Shown here in pieces: positions 20,905 through 35,720 of a stretch of 64,000 nt of DNA. Made by a program: the position numbers and the translations under genes. Location of the stretch: contig JALGPY010000013.1 of assembly GCA_023055425.1 (NCBI GenBank), forward strand, positions 13,863,735-13,927,734, written 5' to 3'. This stretch comes from Linanthus parryae (Eukaryota > Streptophyta > Magnoliopsida > Ericales > Polemoniaceae). The notes below the pieces were generated by a model. That model was given only the letters and a program-made list of their open reading frames with translations, searched no databases and was not told the origin of the DNA. Position 1 is the first letter of the stretch. Each line of letters begins with the position of its first letter.

Positions 20905-22973
20905 AAGAGATGTTACCAACACTTCCAATACCAATTATGTTGCACTTTGCTTTGTCACCAAGTGTGATTGTTCCCTCTTATTTCTCTTTGAGCTCTGAGA
21001 ATAAAAAACTTCTTCCCACTCATATGTCTGGAACATCCACTATCCGAAATCCATTTCTGATCTTTCAAAGCTTTGGTGACAACCTGCAAAATTCAATCAA
21101 TGCCTTATCAGGCTATTAGACCAAGTGTAGAATTTGGATACATACTCAGAGTCAACCATGTTAGGTGGTCTAACTCCTTTTGGAACCCAAATCTGTTTCA
21201 CTTGTCCCTTAAGCTGATAAGGATAGGTATTCCTCATTATATGAGGTTTTGTCCTTCTAAAGGGGCAACTTAATTTCACATGTCCAATTTTGCAGCAGTA
21301 ATGACATTTTGGAGAATGTCTGCTTCCTGATTTTACAAAAGTGGTTTGGTTTCTTCTTGGAAAATTTGAATTATAACCAATTCCACTCTTGTATACATAA
21401 TGCATACTTCCTCCAAGCATAAGTTTTAGCTTCTGTTATGAGCCAGCAAAAGTTGAAAGAATTTTCTTGGAATCTTGAAGCTTACTAGTCAATGAAGTAT
21501 TTTGTTGTTCCAAATCATCGAAATAATTTTTTAGATCAACAAACTTGTCAGTTAAAATATTTTTTTGATCAACTACTTCTTTGAACTGTGATTTCAAAGC
21601 TTTGAATCTGCTGTCCAAGGCTTTGTAGTCACTATCAATCTCCAACTTAGTAGCTTCAAGACATTTGTTCTGAAAAACCAAATCTAAATTTTATTTAGCT
21701 TTCTCATGAACCTCATTTTCAAATAATCAATCTCATTCCTGTAACTCTCCTAACATACTTTTGAGTTCAGGAAACACATCAGAAGGACTAGATAAAAGAT
21801 TTGTTACCATGTCTTCAACTGGCTTCACAGTAGAGTGGTCCTCTTGAAGTCCAGCCATCAAACAAAGATTGGCTTGCTCCTCATCAGAATCTGAGTCTGA
21901 GGAATCTGAATCACTCCATGAGGCTACCATTTCCTTCTTTCTTCTGTTTTCATTTTCCTTCTTGGAAAATTGTCTGCTCTTCTTCTTTTGAGGGCAATCT
22001 CTTACCAAATGATCTGCATCTCCACGTTCATAAGAATTCATAAATTCGGGTTTATATGACTGTGAAGAAGACTTACCTTTCTGATCCTTGCTGGTTGAGG
22101 ATCTGTATTTCTCTTTGTTGTAATCCTTATTCCATTAATTTCTCCTTTTCTTCAGAATTCTGGCCAAGACTTTGGAAATAAAGGCTAAGGCCTCTTCATC
22201 ATCATCAACATCATCATATCATCATCATCATCATGTTCAGGGATTTGGGATTTTTCACTGTCTTTTGCCTTGAGTGCCAGGTTCTTGATATTGTCACTCA
22301 GTTCACCATCAACCTCTTTCATAGAGATCTCATGGGTGAGTAACTATCCTTGTAGATCATCAAGTTCCAAGATACTTAGATCCTGAGGTTCTTCAACTGC
22401 AGTTGTTTTGGGCTCTCATTTGGCCTTGGGCAAGCTTCTGAGAATTTTCCTGACTTTTTCTTCATTTGAGAATACTTTTCCCAATGACTCCAAGTTATTC
22501 ACAATATCTGTAAACCTTTTGAACATATCTTTGATGGATTCATCATAATTCATCTTAAACAGTTCATAGTGCCTCAAAAGAATATTGATCTTTGTCTTCT
22601 TGACTTGGCTAGTTCCCTCATAGGTAACAGTCAACTTATCCCAGATCTCTTTTTGCCTTTTTGCAGTTGGATATCCTGTTGAACTCATCCGCACTAAAAC
22701 ACAATACAATAAGTTCAAAGCTTTGTAATTTTTTGATACCTTTTCCAGTTCAGTAACTGCGAGATCTTCATCAGGTTTGAAAGTTCTAACTCCATTGACA
22801 GTAGTATAGAACAGGTTTGGCCCAGTCACAATAATAGACCATAGTTCCATGTCCTGATCTATGATGAAAATTTTCATCAATGCCTTCCAATGCACAAAAT
22901 TATCACCACAGAATAGTGGAGGTCTATTGGCTGCCCTTCCATGTGAGAATTCTCCTTCATCTACAAAACTCAT
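20905..22973 (-). pseudogene. gag and protease start of element A
   Basis: ATG at 22973 (MSFVDEGEF) starts a Gag parallel to that of element C. The capsid part has NFVHWKALMKIFIIDQDMELW and NEEKVRKILRSLPKAK. An acidic linker follows with a CAT/ATC-type trinucleotide run (22197-22235). A coiled-coil region (21681-21436) has ALDSRFKALKSQFKEV. The first zinc knuckle (near 22035) reads MNSYERGDADHLVRDC, so its first two cysteines are lost. The second (near 21300) is intact as CHYCCKIGHVKLSC. The protease motif SDSGCSRHM lies near 21040. Similarity to C stops near 20905 at the junction with B. Stops and frameshifts occur throughout. Confidence 0.88.
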
Positions 22974-23011
22974 TGTCACAAGATGGTTAGATATTTAAAT
23001 TGTGAGCCAAA

Positions 23012-23023
23012 GCTCGGATACCA
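23012..23023 (-). other. Primer binding site of element A
   Basis: The minus strand reads TGGTATCCGAGC, one base off the initiator-Met tRNA PBS, two bases from the LTR end. Confidence 0.9.
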
Positions 23024-23025
23024 AT

Positions 23026-24536
23026 TGAAAGTGTGTAATGTAGGTGTAAACCGGTATCTAAATACTCTAGAAGGACGGGCTGAATAGAGTATGCTAACTT
23101 TTTCTTAAAACACATCCTTTTTGAAACTTAAGTAATGCAAACTGATGATATCTCAAAAGTTTGAAAATATTTGAGAAACTTAAAGATATAACAACAGAGT
23201 ATGGAGGCTTCAAAGCTTTGAGATTTGGAAAGATCCAAAGCTTTGAAACTTCCAAGTTAAACTAAAAGTAAAGTCAGCACCAGTAAATAGCAGAGACACA
23301 GAGATTTAATAGAATTCAGTGACAATTGGACCTAGTCTCTGCCTGAGGGATCTAATCCCTCCAGGATTAAAACACAACTTCTTATTAATCACCCTGATTT
23401 AGCCCTAGATCTCAAGCCTAAGTGAGCTACCTTACACTTATACAGCTTGTGGTTCCCAACCTATCTAGTTACAGGCTACAACCTGTTGAAACAATAAGAA
23501 CCTCTTGTTTTTCACTTGAACAACCAAACTACTAAGTTTTAGTGAGGTTTCAGTAATGAAGAATGAATTATATAATTAAGTACAAGAAGAATAACTCTGA
23601 AAGATAAGTTGTGAGTTCTTCTGATTTGGATGATCTTCAGCTGTTTGATATTTGTTTTTCTTGAATGATTTGAAGAACTCAGTAAATTGATCTTCCCAGA
23701 TGTCTTCTCTCTTAAAATCCACGATCTCTGTCCTTTTTCTTTGCTTTCATATATTCAAATTTAAAGCACTGATCAGTCTGCAACCAACTGAGAAATTCTA
23801 GGAACAGAATCCTACAATATCTCCTTTCTGATAAATTCCAATCAATAGCAATTTGAAATGGTCTGCTAATCTGTTTATGAATGTTGGAGAACCCAAAAAA
23901 CCTACATTTACTCAGCAAACAAGATCGAACAAGTAACAAGACAATCTGACAACAAGATATGTTTATCAACAGTCAACAGTTCATGAGATAACTAGGCTAG
24001 ATTTGTGTGTTGAACGTTCTGAGTTAACATATATATTAAAACTGATAGATATATCAAGTAACCAGTAGAACACACAATATTAGACAGTAATTAACTTAAA
24101 ACAAGTTCTAAGTCTCACAGAATTCACCTGCATACACAAAGATAATTAGATGAATTTAGCAGTAAAGAACAACCAGTGCATCTCAAAGCTTTGAAGCTTT
24201 GCCTGCTAATTCACCAGAATGAACTTGGATTTTCAATCCAACTCAGTCCTGCACTAGTTATAGCTTAGAAAACAGATCACTAATGCATTCATAATATTAA
24301 ACCATATCACAACCAAAACCTTCACAAAAACAGTTAGATAAATAAACATATAAGCACTGCTACAGTAACTCAAAGCTTTGAAGCTTTGGTACTTGGCAAT
24401 ATCTTCTGCTTATGTTACTGGCTTTCATGATATTTAGTAACATCTTCTGCTTTTGTTTCTGGCTTTCATCATCAAGGAAATAAAGCTCTCTTCCTGTTCA
24501 TTCACAAAATAATGTCTAGGAGCTTCAGTCTTATCA
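23026..24536 (-). repeat. 5' LTR of element A
   Basis: This 1511-bp LTR runs TGATAAG...CTTTCA on the minus strand and pairs with 1-627 at its outer end. It carries the stem-loop ATACTCTA...TAGAGTAT at 23062-23092 and TCAAAGCTTTGA palindromes near 23209, 24181 and 24370. It is followed outside by TTAAT (24537-24541), the probable target duplication; the partner lies off the left edge. Confidence 0.92.
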
Positions 24537-24639
24537 TTAATGTTTAGGTACATGTTACATGGTGTTCCTCCTTGTGTTCATTGTCAACGAACGTTTTCCA
24601 CTGATCAAGTATCACTCTTGAAGGACGATTTCTTAAGCG

Positions 24640-25455
24640 CTCTTATTTATTTGAATACTGGTGCATCTCCTTTCGAAGTTCAGCTTTCCATCCTCTCCAT
24701 AATTCTCCTACCTCCATCAAGCAAACATATATGTACTCCTCCGGAGCAATGGTATTCTTCTTGACATTATCCCAAATTTTCTTCTTTCCTAGATCTAGTT
24801 CCTTGTCTTTCCATGATGGATATGATATTGGAGCCCATGAGCCCTTTCTTGCAAGTTTTCCAAGCATAGTTGACAGTTTGGCTTGATTTGGGCCAATTAG
24901 CTTCCAAAAGTTATCATATTTTAGCTCCAATACTGTGCCGCTGTCCCATATTGCTAAGGGACGTGCAATGCCTCTCTTTCCTGATCTGCTAGAGGATCCT
25001 GAGCTCGATCCTGTAACAAGAATATATGATAACAAAATTTACAATTATGAAACCAAAGAGCACAAGGAAAAAATATATAGACAGAATATCCAAAACTGAT
25101 GTCCATAACTAAATACTTCTAATATAATATCATATCGGCGCAACTATCTTGCGGAGACGACAAGGTTTGAGTGGTTGCAGCATGCTGAGTCTGTAATATG
25201 GGGTGACTTCCAGTGCCGTTAGCATAAGTTTGAGCTTCTTTGTTCCCAGCAGTAGCATCACTTTGAATGTTTTGAGTGTCTTCTTCACGTAGATGAGAAA
25301 GGGAGGTTCGTGTTAGATATGCATGAGGGTGTTTCTTAGTGGGGAGCTGAGTTTGAGAAGAGTGGAGACGCTTCTGAGAAGAGTGGAGACGCTTCTTAGG
25401 AGGATTATTGGATCTACCCACAGCTCCATTCAAAGGCTGTTGTCTCTTCATAGCA
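24640..25455 (-). pseudogene. CACTA second ORF, plant transposase (Ptta/En/Spm) type
   Basis: Minus-strand frames at 25463-25119 (starts MQLAMKRQQ, basic and polar) and 25035-24643 form this gene, probably as exons. The second contains LELKYDNFWKLIGPNQAKL, a SWAPISYPSWKD segment and IYVCLMEVGELWRGWKAELR. I associate this kind of sequence with the Ptta/En/Spm transposase-accessory family (TNPA/TNPD-like). Its usual role would be binding subterminal repeats and assisting transposition, but that is inference. The C-terminal end is cut by the insertion of element A. Confidence 0.6.
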
Positions 25456-25662
25456 AGCTGCAACGAAAGGTGAAATTTATCAAGTATTTAAACACTTAAA
25501 ATAACAGCAGGTATATTTAACTAAATTAAATTTCAACATTCACAAGTGGAATAAAAGCTTATAAGGATCCAACATGTCCGATAAATTCCTAAAATGCATT
25601 GTTCACTATGTGAAGTATAATGATAATATAAATTCACGAAATAATGAGAAAAATAAAAGAGA

Positions 25663-25710
25663 GCTGCTGCTGCTGCTGCTGCTACTACTACTACTACTAC
25701 TACTAAACAG
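25663..25710. repeat. CTG/CTA trinucleotide repeat
   Basis: About six CTG units are followed by about eight CTA units, inside the CACTA element. A CTT-rich run follows at 25733-25775, which on the minus strand encodes an acidic Glu/Asp tail after the DUF4216-like region. Confidence 0.9.
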
Positions 25711-25721
25711 ACAAGTTTTCT

Positions 25722-29031
<3,310 letters not shown>

Positions 29032-31839
29032 CGAAACAAAGTACTTTTTGACAAAACTGCAAAGCAAAAGTAGAAAAAATCATATCCTTGATACAGAGAT
29101 GATATGCCATAGTCAGCAGAGAGAAAATATCTACAACTTCATGTAGTACATTTGAATATATAAGATACTCTCCAAAATGGGGAGGCTACTGTAAAAAGAA
29201 TATTTTCTATTTTGATCAAATTATATTTCTAATTGCAGAAATATATCAAACCCCTAACATGGGTTACAACGGGTGAGGTACGACCCTTGCTATCTATCGT
29301 AATCAGAAAGTATCTTCAAAAAAAATCTTAATCAGAGAGTTTAAGTTTAGATTTATTCTTCGGCATTCTATATTAACTGCAAGCCCTAACTTTGATTTTA
29401 GAGTAAAAATATTTTACAATCTTTTTTGTTTCTAGTAACCATAAACAACCTCAACTTTATAATTCTTGTTGGCTTCTTTTACTATCTACTGTCACTTGAT
29501 CTGGCCATACGATCACTCAAAATATCTACCTAGAAGCCACAATGTATGACTATATGTTGAGAACTAAAATAAAACATGTGTTCCTCATGGCATAAATATT
29601 TGACATATGAAGCCACTAGGCCAGTTCTTTTAACAGCAAGTAGTGATAGGCTATTCTCATAAAGTCCTCCTTGTATATACTATATTCTAAAAAGAGGGAG
29701 AGAAATTTTTTGGTTTTCTTCTTTTCTGTATTGCCTATTTTGCGCTCCCAAATATCAGAATGGTAACTTACAAGTAATTATGAGCCCATTGGGATACCAA
29801 ATTTTTTCTACATTCCTGCCTAGCGCACTAAGTAACTGATATAGGTTAATTTGCTATTGAATGTTGTTCTACAACTTGTTAAAAGTTGTATTCTTTTTAT
29901 TTATTTATTTAGAACTGATGGCAGACTGATTTTTTTTCTTTGAACCAGTGGTGGACTGATTTGGGTGAACAGAGTATCTATGTTGGAGATGACAAGGGGT
30001 AGATTTGTCTTTGCAATTTTTACCCCCCCCCCCCCCCCCGACCGTCCTACACTCTACCAAACGTCAACATGAGGAAGGGAACATATATGGAGACTGAACA
30101 AACGGCCCAACCATTAATTTGTCCTTAGGTCTAATATTGAGGGGAAAACCCCAACCAAAAAAAAAAAAAAAAGGAGTAAAGACTGGAAGGGCACAGGGTT
30201 TGAGAATGATCAGTGGAAGCATGCATTGAGGTTGAGCAATGCAAAACAAAGCAAAAAAGATGATATTAAATTTACCTTTAGAATTTCACGACTTTAGGGC
30301 TACGTGGAAAGGGACAGGTATTGGGACTTCAATAGCTTTGGTCCTAAGAAGTATGAACAAGAAAATATAGTAAGAAAAAATTATGAGGACCTAACACTTT
30401 TCCGGTAAAACGTCACACAAGAAGTCTCACGGCCAGTTTGTAATCTTGCTCAAGTTATAGTGTCTTCTATTTTTTCCGGCTTCTATTGTACAGAGAATGG
30501 CCTCAAGAAGCGAAATACACCATAGATAGTGACTGAAATCCTAACCTACCATGCCTCTCAAAGTTCTGGAAAGGACATAGTATACCAATCAAAACAGTGC
30601 CAACATAACGATCAATTTTAATTATCTAACATTAACATTTTTTGGTGCTAGCTACTTCAGTTTTTTTACCCTTGAACTGATCCCAGTGACTCTGTAATAG
30701 ATTTTTCTGCAAAAGTTATTTGTGAATTTGGTGGAAGCAAAATGCAAGAGACTTATATGTACAATAAAATTTTCCAATCATGAAAATTGCAGAGTTTTAA
30801 TAAGAGAATTACTTGAAAAAGAAAAGTGTTTTGACTCCACATAAATCATTCAAAATTCCATTTCAATTTCATGAAATTTGTGCCAATTATTAAGAAAGAT
30901 GAAAGCAATAGTAATGAATATGCTACAAAGTCAAAATTTACAAGTTGCACCAAGAAAGGTAAAACAACCTTTCAGTTTCAGCTTTTACCTAAAATATTCA
31001 TGGGCAACGCAATTGCATTATAACTAGTCAATTAACAACGGCACAAAACAACCTTCTACACATTCAAATAGACAACACTAAATCTGTCCACATGATGTGG
31101 GCTTAACCTACAATATTGATTCTTTACAGAATTAGAATCACCAACCAGGTTGATTAGTAATTGTGAGCAATTCAGAATATGCAGAAGAAGGGCAAGGATA
31201 AATCGAGACTACCTAAACTCTCATATTAAGGCCTCGCTATAATTTTCTCAGTAAAGGGATAGATACAAGGAGTATATAAGATGTGTCCTACTCAATAAAC
31301 CCTAAACATATGTACGGGTAATTACACATTTTCTTATTCATAACTAATAAAAAAATCAATTTTGCAGCAAAATCAAATTGAAAGACCTCACAAACCCTAC
31401 ATCCTTGTTCTGTTGAAAAAATTGGTAGAAATAGAACCTGGTTGAGATAGCACCCGGTGGGTAAAACATACAAGGAGTATATATGAAAGTGAATAGCAGA
31501 TGAAGAACCCGGTAGAAACAGAACCTGAACTAGAGAAATAGGGGGTTTGGGAGAGAATAGAAAGTTACGGGGATTGACGGTTTGGACCTCCGGATTGCGG
31601 TTGAGAACTCACTGATTGGGAGAGAATAGAAGCTCCGAAGTGCAGGTGGTAATCGCCATCGAGGGTTGTGAGCTTTTGCAGCTTTGCATTGCAGTTATCG
31701 CCGTAGAGGGTTTCGAAGTGGATTGGTATAGAGCAAGATGGATTGGGAGAGATTATGATCGATACTGATTGATACTAATAATGGCAGAGAGAAAAAGTAA
31801 CAAACAAGATTCTTTATTTTTTTATTTTTTTTTTCTAAT
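29032..31839. other. CACTA 5' noncoding region
   Basis: These 2.8 kb hold no reading frame I can support. They contain a 17-base C run (30023-30039) and an A run near 30158-30173. The AT-rich sequence toward 31560-31760 could be the transposase leader or first exon and intron. No inserted element was recognised. Confidence 0.5.
30023..30039. repeat. Poly-C/poly-G tract
   Basis: Seventeen consecutive C residues on the plus strand. Confidence 0.95.
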
Positions 31840-32102
31840 TTGTTTTGTATCCCCACGGTAGTACTAGCTGGAAAAAGTACTCTACCCCACGGTTACACTT
31901 CTACCACGGTTATACAGTAGTATTGACCACATTTAATTAAAATAAGCGGTTAAAAAGTGGTATTTTCTCGCGGTTATAATAGTTACCGTGGGTACTCAAA
32001 AATAGCTATTGCCACAGTAAAAAACTGCGATTAATACACATAATCGCCACATTATCTTACCGCGGGTAAATCGTCCGTGGGCATAGGCTTCATTTCTGGT
32101 AG
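31840..32102 (-). repeat. CACTA subterminal repeat region and terminus
   Basis: Short motifs of the type CCACGGTTAYA, GCGGTTATAA and ACCGYGGGTA recur in both orientations over about 250 bases (for example 31893, 31910, 31949, 31970, 31986 and 32060). They end at CTTCATTTCTGGTAG. Such subterminal repeats are the usual binding sites for the CACTA accessory protein. The expected terminal TG after GGTAG is replaced by AG, so this end looks mutated or trimmed. Confidence 0.7.
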
Positions 32103-33499
32103 AGAGCAGTTTTCTGATTCTAAGTTTCCGAATGATGTATATACTTAGTACAAGGAAAAGGGGCACTAGAAAATAGATTGCCCAAAACAATGTCAACACG
32201 AGAGAATGACTCTGTAGCCATGATAAAGGGAATTCTTCCGAGAAATATTACGTTCTACTGGCGGATCATGTCGCGCATCAACCCAAAATATGGCTTCCTG
32301 ACTCCAGAGCTTCCAATCACATCTTTAACATGGAAGTATTTTCAAGCTACAATCGTGTAAACGAAAGATCCGTTCATATGGAAAATGAAGCTGTTTGCAA
32401 AGTCATAGGAAAAGGTTCAGTTAGATTCAAGACGTACGACGGGAAGACATGCGCATTGAATGAGATTAGACACGTACCACTTTTCACAAAGAATCTGATT
32501 TCTTTGAGTCTACTCGACAGGAAGGGTTTTAGTTTCAAAGGTTAAGGTGGAGATTTAAGCGTCTACCAGATGTTACTCAATGGAATCAAGAATGGGACAT
32601 TGTACGTACCACAGGTTTCGGCCATCACATGGTCTGTCGGAGTTTTCTCGGTTGAGATTAAGGAAGCTGATCAAACCAAGCTACGACGCATGAGGATTGT
32701 CCATATGAGTGAACGTGGAATGCAGGAGCTTCACAAGAAAGGATATATCATTGGTCATGAGCCCAAGAGCTTATGGTTCTGTGAGCACTGCGCAGCTACA
32801 TTGTGGCTAGTTCCCTCAGGTGGTTCGTAAAACAAAATGTAATCTTAAGTATATCCATTCGTATTGCTGGGGTCCATCTTTAGTTGAGGCGATTGGCGGT
32901 TACATGTATTTTATGAGCATCACATACGACTACTCAAGGATGACTTGGATATTCATGATGAAGCACAAAAGTGAAGCCTTCAAAAAATTAAGGAATGGAA
33001 GACCTTAGTAGAGAACCAGGTGGGAAAGAAGGTGAAGAGGCTGCACACAACCAATGGCTTGGAGTTTTGTTCACCGGAGTTTGATGGATTCTACAAGGAT
33101 CATGGAATTTCTCACCATCACACCATTCGGCACACACCACAGCAGAATGGTTTAGAAGAAAGAATAAGTCAGACACTTTTAGCGGAGACAAGTTGTATAC
33201 ATGTTTTTTTAGGGTTTTATGGGGAGAGGCACTTTCCATGGCATGCTATCTCGTGAATCGGAGCCCACACATAAGTATTGGATGCAAAATTCCTTTTGAA
33301 GTATGGTTCGGAAGAGCAACAGATTACTCAAATCTGAGAGTCTTTGGTTGCATTGCCTATTATCATGTTGATGATGGCAAACTAGAACCAAGGGCAAAGA
33401 AGGGGGTATTCATGGGCTTTGGGACAGGTTGAAGGGATACAAGATTTGGACAAACAACAAGATTATACTTAGAAGAAATGTAGTCTTTGATGAGAGTTC
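32103..33499 (+). pseudogene. Copia protease-integrase remnant (Tork/Tnt1-like)
   Basis: This is a degenerate plus-strand pol fragment. From 32330 it reads EVFSSYNRVNERSVHMENEA, then IRHVPLFTKNLISLSLLD, typical of the region after a copia protease. The integrase N-terminal zinc motif follows (MRIVHMSERGMQELHKKGY ... FCEHC, 32690-32790), then the core (FMSITYDYSRMTWIFMMK near 32930; HTTNGLEF near 33050; HTPQQNGLEERISQTLL near 33140), then CYLVNRSPH and EPRAKKGVFMGF. It stops at RRNVVFDESS (33490), where LTR H1 begins. RT and RNase H are absent. Several frameshifts are present. The 5' end abuts the CACTA terminus. Confidence 0.88.
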
Positions 33500-34939
33500 T
33501 GATAACTCCTTAATAAGAGTTATCCTTTGTACATTCTACATTGTTGTTTGTGTGCGTTTCGGTGCAAAGTGATGAATTCCAGGCTGATTTGAAGATAAAT
33601 GCATTTCGGATGTTTTTGAGCATTAAAGTACAATCCGGACATTTCTTATTGGTTTTGAGTATGATTTGAATGATATATCACATTTGATCTTCACGGTAGT
33701 GTTCCTAGTACTATTTGACAGGAATTACGTATGCGGGAACCAATTTGTCAGAAGAAACGATCTTCAGAATAGAAGAAAAGAAAAAATGATGTAAAAGCAA
33801 CTAACGAAATCCTAGAGCTTCAAGATTTCTTCGTAGGAAGAAAATTTATCTTCTTACGAAGACAATGCCTTAGCCAAATTTTAGAAAAGAAGAAAGTCCT
33901 CCCATAATAGCTTGTTGTCGCAAAGTAGGAAGATCGTCCTACGAAGAAAAAAGTCTCTTCCTACGAAGGTCTTAGTACGAAGACAATTTCTGTTCGTACG
34001 AAGACACTAGGAAGGTCCGCCAAAAAAAGGAAACAATTCTTAAAGCTTTCCTAATTGACTAGGGACTCTATGGGAACTTACATAAGACATATTAGGTTGT
34101 ATTTTCAGAGGAGAGACACAAAGAAGAAGGTTTGAGGAGCAACTTGGAACTAGAGTTCGTCGTGGAAGCGATGATTCATCCGTTCGATCCATCTACTCTT
34201 ATATTTTCATTTTTTTATACATGATCACACCAACTCTTGTATTTCTGAACATAAATATGTGTAGCTAAACTTCTTAGATCAGGACCAGAGATTGGGGTTG
34301 GGGTTTTCACATTGATTATGCGTTTTATGAATTGAGATTCATGTTTTGATAAAACCTAATTGATGGTTTTGTGTTTTCTATGATTGTTTTGTGATCTTCA
34401 TGCTATCTAGTTAATTGGAGGTGTCTTGCTAGCTAGAAATTAGTTTGAAATTATTTGGTAACTCGGTAATTTCTAAACCGTAAAAGTAAAAAATCACTCG
34501 TTCTTTGTGAAAGTAAGAATTGAGATCATTAGAGTCGAATTTATATGTAATGCGTGTTTAGGGATAATTATAATTTGGTAACTCGGCTTTAATTTAACCT
34601 AGCCATAGGATGCATACTTGGTAACTGGGTGAGGTAGTATTGCTCGACTAGAAAAGTGAAATTCATCTGTGTTCACAAATCATAGAACGTTTACAATAAG
34701 AAGATCCTAGCAATCCCCCAAATGAGGTGTCGTGGTTGTTTTCTCTATTTTAAATCTCAATATTTAAATATTTTCTTTGTATTTTTGATTTTTCTTAGTA
34801 TTGTAAACAAACTCAATTGCTTGCCCACACGAGGTTAATTAATAATAATTAGTTCACAACAAGTCCCTTATGTTCAATAAAATTGGATTTCCGGATATTA
34901 CTACACACGATGGCCATACACTTGTGGTTGAACATGTCA
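33500..34939 (+). repeat. Gypsy-type LTR H1
   Basis: This 1.44-kb segment starts TGATAACTCC and ends near ATGTCA at 34939, followed by a degenerate tRNA-Asp-type PBS (34946-34963). The first bases form a perfect 8-bp hairpin, GATAACTC...GAGTTATC. An array of palindromic units lies at 33828-34004. H2 (45373-46560) has the same start, a similar hairpin and a similar array position, so the two are related. No internal coding sequence remains; E-family sequence begins at 34977. Confidence 0.75.
33828..34004 (+). repeat. Hairpin array, CTTCGTAGGAAG type
   Basis: Repeated inverted motifs built on TCTTCGTAGGAAGA, TCTTCTTACGAAGA, GTAGGAAGATCGTCCTACG and TTCGTACGAAGA occupy about 180 bases of LTR H1. 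Each unit can pair with itself or with neighbours. The position is about 330-505 bases into the LTR. Confidence 0.75.
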
Positions 34940-34945
34940 AGTTTT

Positions 34946-34963
34946 TTGTGCCGTTTTCGGAGA
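34946..34963 (+). other. Degenerate PBS of H1 (tRNA-Asp type)
   Basis: TTGTGCCGTTTTCGGAGA resembles TGGCGCCGTTGCCGGGGA, the PBS matching plant tRNA-Asp, with about five mismatches. It follows the LTR end by six bases. Confidence 0.55.
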
Positions 34964-34976
34964 CTTTAGTTGAATT

Positions 34977-35026
34977 TGACGTGTGTAAGTAGGTAATAAT
35001 ACAGGATCAAATATACTCTAGAAGAG
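34977..35026 (-). repeat. LTR scrap of element E (3' LTR remnant)
   Basis: These 50 bases repeat 35307-35356 (GTGTGTAAGTAGGTAATAAT and onward through ACTCTAGAAG). The copy stops in the loop of the conserved ATACTCTA/TAGAGTAT stem-loop, where gag sequence starts. That point is therefore the deletion junction. Confidence 0.85.
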
Positions 35027-35257
35027 GGTTCAAAATTTCTCAGCAGAAAGAGAGTCTTCAGTTTTAGGAATTTTAATCCCCTCGCTTTCTGTATAGAAAG
35101 TGTGAGGTCCATTTTGAATGATAGAGCAAAGCTCCATGTCTTGATCTATGATGAATATCATCAGAGATCTCCATTGCACAAAGTTATCTTTACAATACAG
35201 AGAAGATCTGTTTGCTGCTCTTCCGTGTGAGAGATCACCTTCACCGAAATTACTCAT
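35027..35257 (-). pseudogene. gag N-terminus of element E
   Basis: ATG at 35257 gives MSNFGEGDLSHGRAANRSS and a DMELCSIIQNGPHTFY block, clearly homologous to the Gag starts of A and C. An upstream in-frame GTG at 35263 is not a likely start. Only about 75 residues remain before the deletion junction at 35026/35027. Nonfunctional. Confidence 0.85.
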
Positions 35258-35292
35258 GATCACAAGATTGTTCGATCCGTATAGTGATACAA

Positions 35293-35304
35293 GCTCTTAT
35301 ACCA
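35293..35304 (-). other. PBS of element E
   Basis: The minus strand reads TGGTATAAGAGC, one base off the initiator-Met PBS, two bases from the LTR. Confidence 0.85.
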
Positions 35305-35306
35305 AT

Positions 35307-35720
35307 TGAAGTGTGTAAGTAGGTAATAATACAGGATCAAATATACTCTAGAAGTGGGGTTTGAATAGAGCATGGCAAATTTCGTTAAAATAGTGGTTTT
35401 AAAAATAAACATAGAGGTTTTGAAGATTTTCAAGGCTTTGATTTCAAAGCCTTGAACAGAAGCAGACAGTTTTAATAGCCTTTGAAAGTTTCCAAGGTTT
35501 TTCAAAGATTTGAACTTGTCGTGTGTTGAAACAGTTTTGTAAGCAAGTAAAGTACTGAAATTAAATGAACATGACACAATAATTTGTTATGAAGTTCGGC
35601 CTCCAAAAGGCCGACTCTCCGCCTGAGGGATCTAATCCCTCTAGTACTTCAATAACTTCTTATTTATCACCCGTTAAGCCCTAGATATCAGGCCTAAGAG
35701 AAATTCCTTACTCTTATACC
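35307..35720 (-). repeat. LTR of element E, left part (interrupted by D)
   Basis: Begins TGAAGTGTGTAAG and contains the stem-loop ATACTCTA...TAGAGCAT at 35343-35373. It also carries near-palindromes CAAGGCTTTG/CAAAGCCTTG near 35430-35455. Element D cuts it at 35721; it continues at 43543. Confidence 0.85.
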
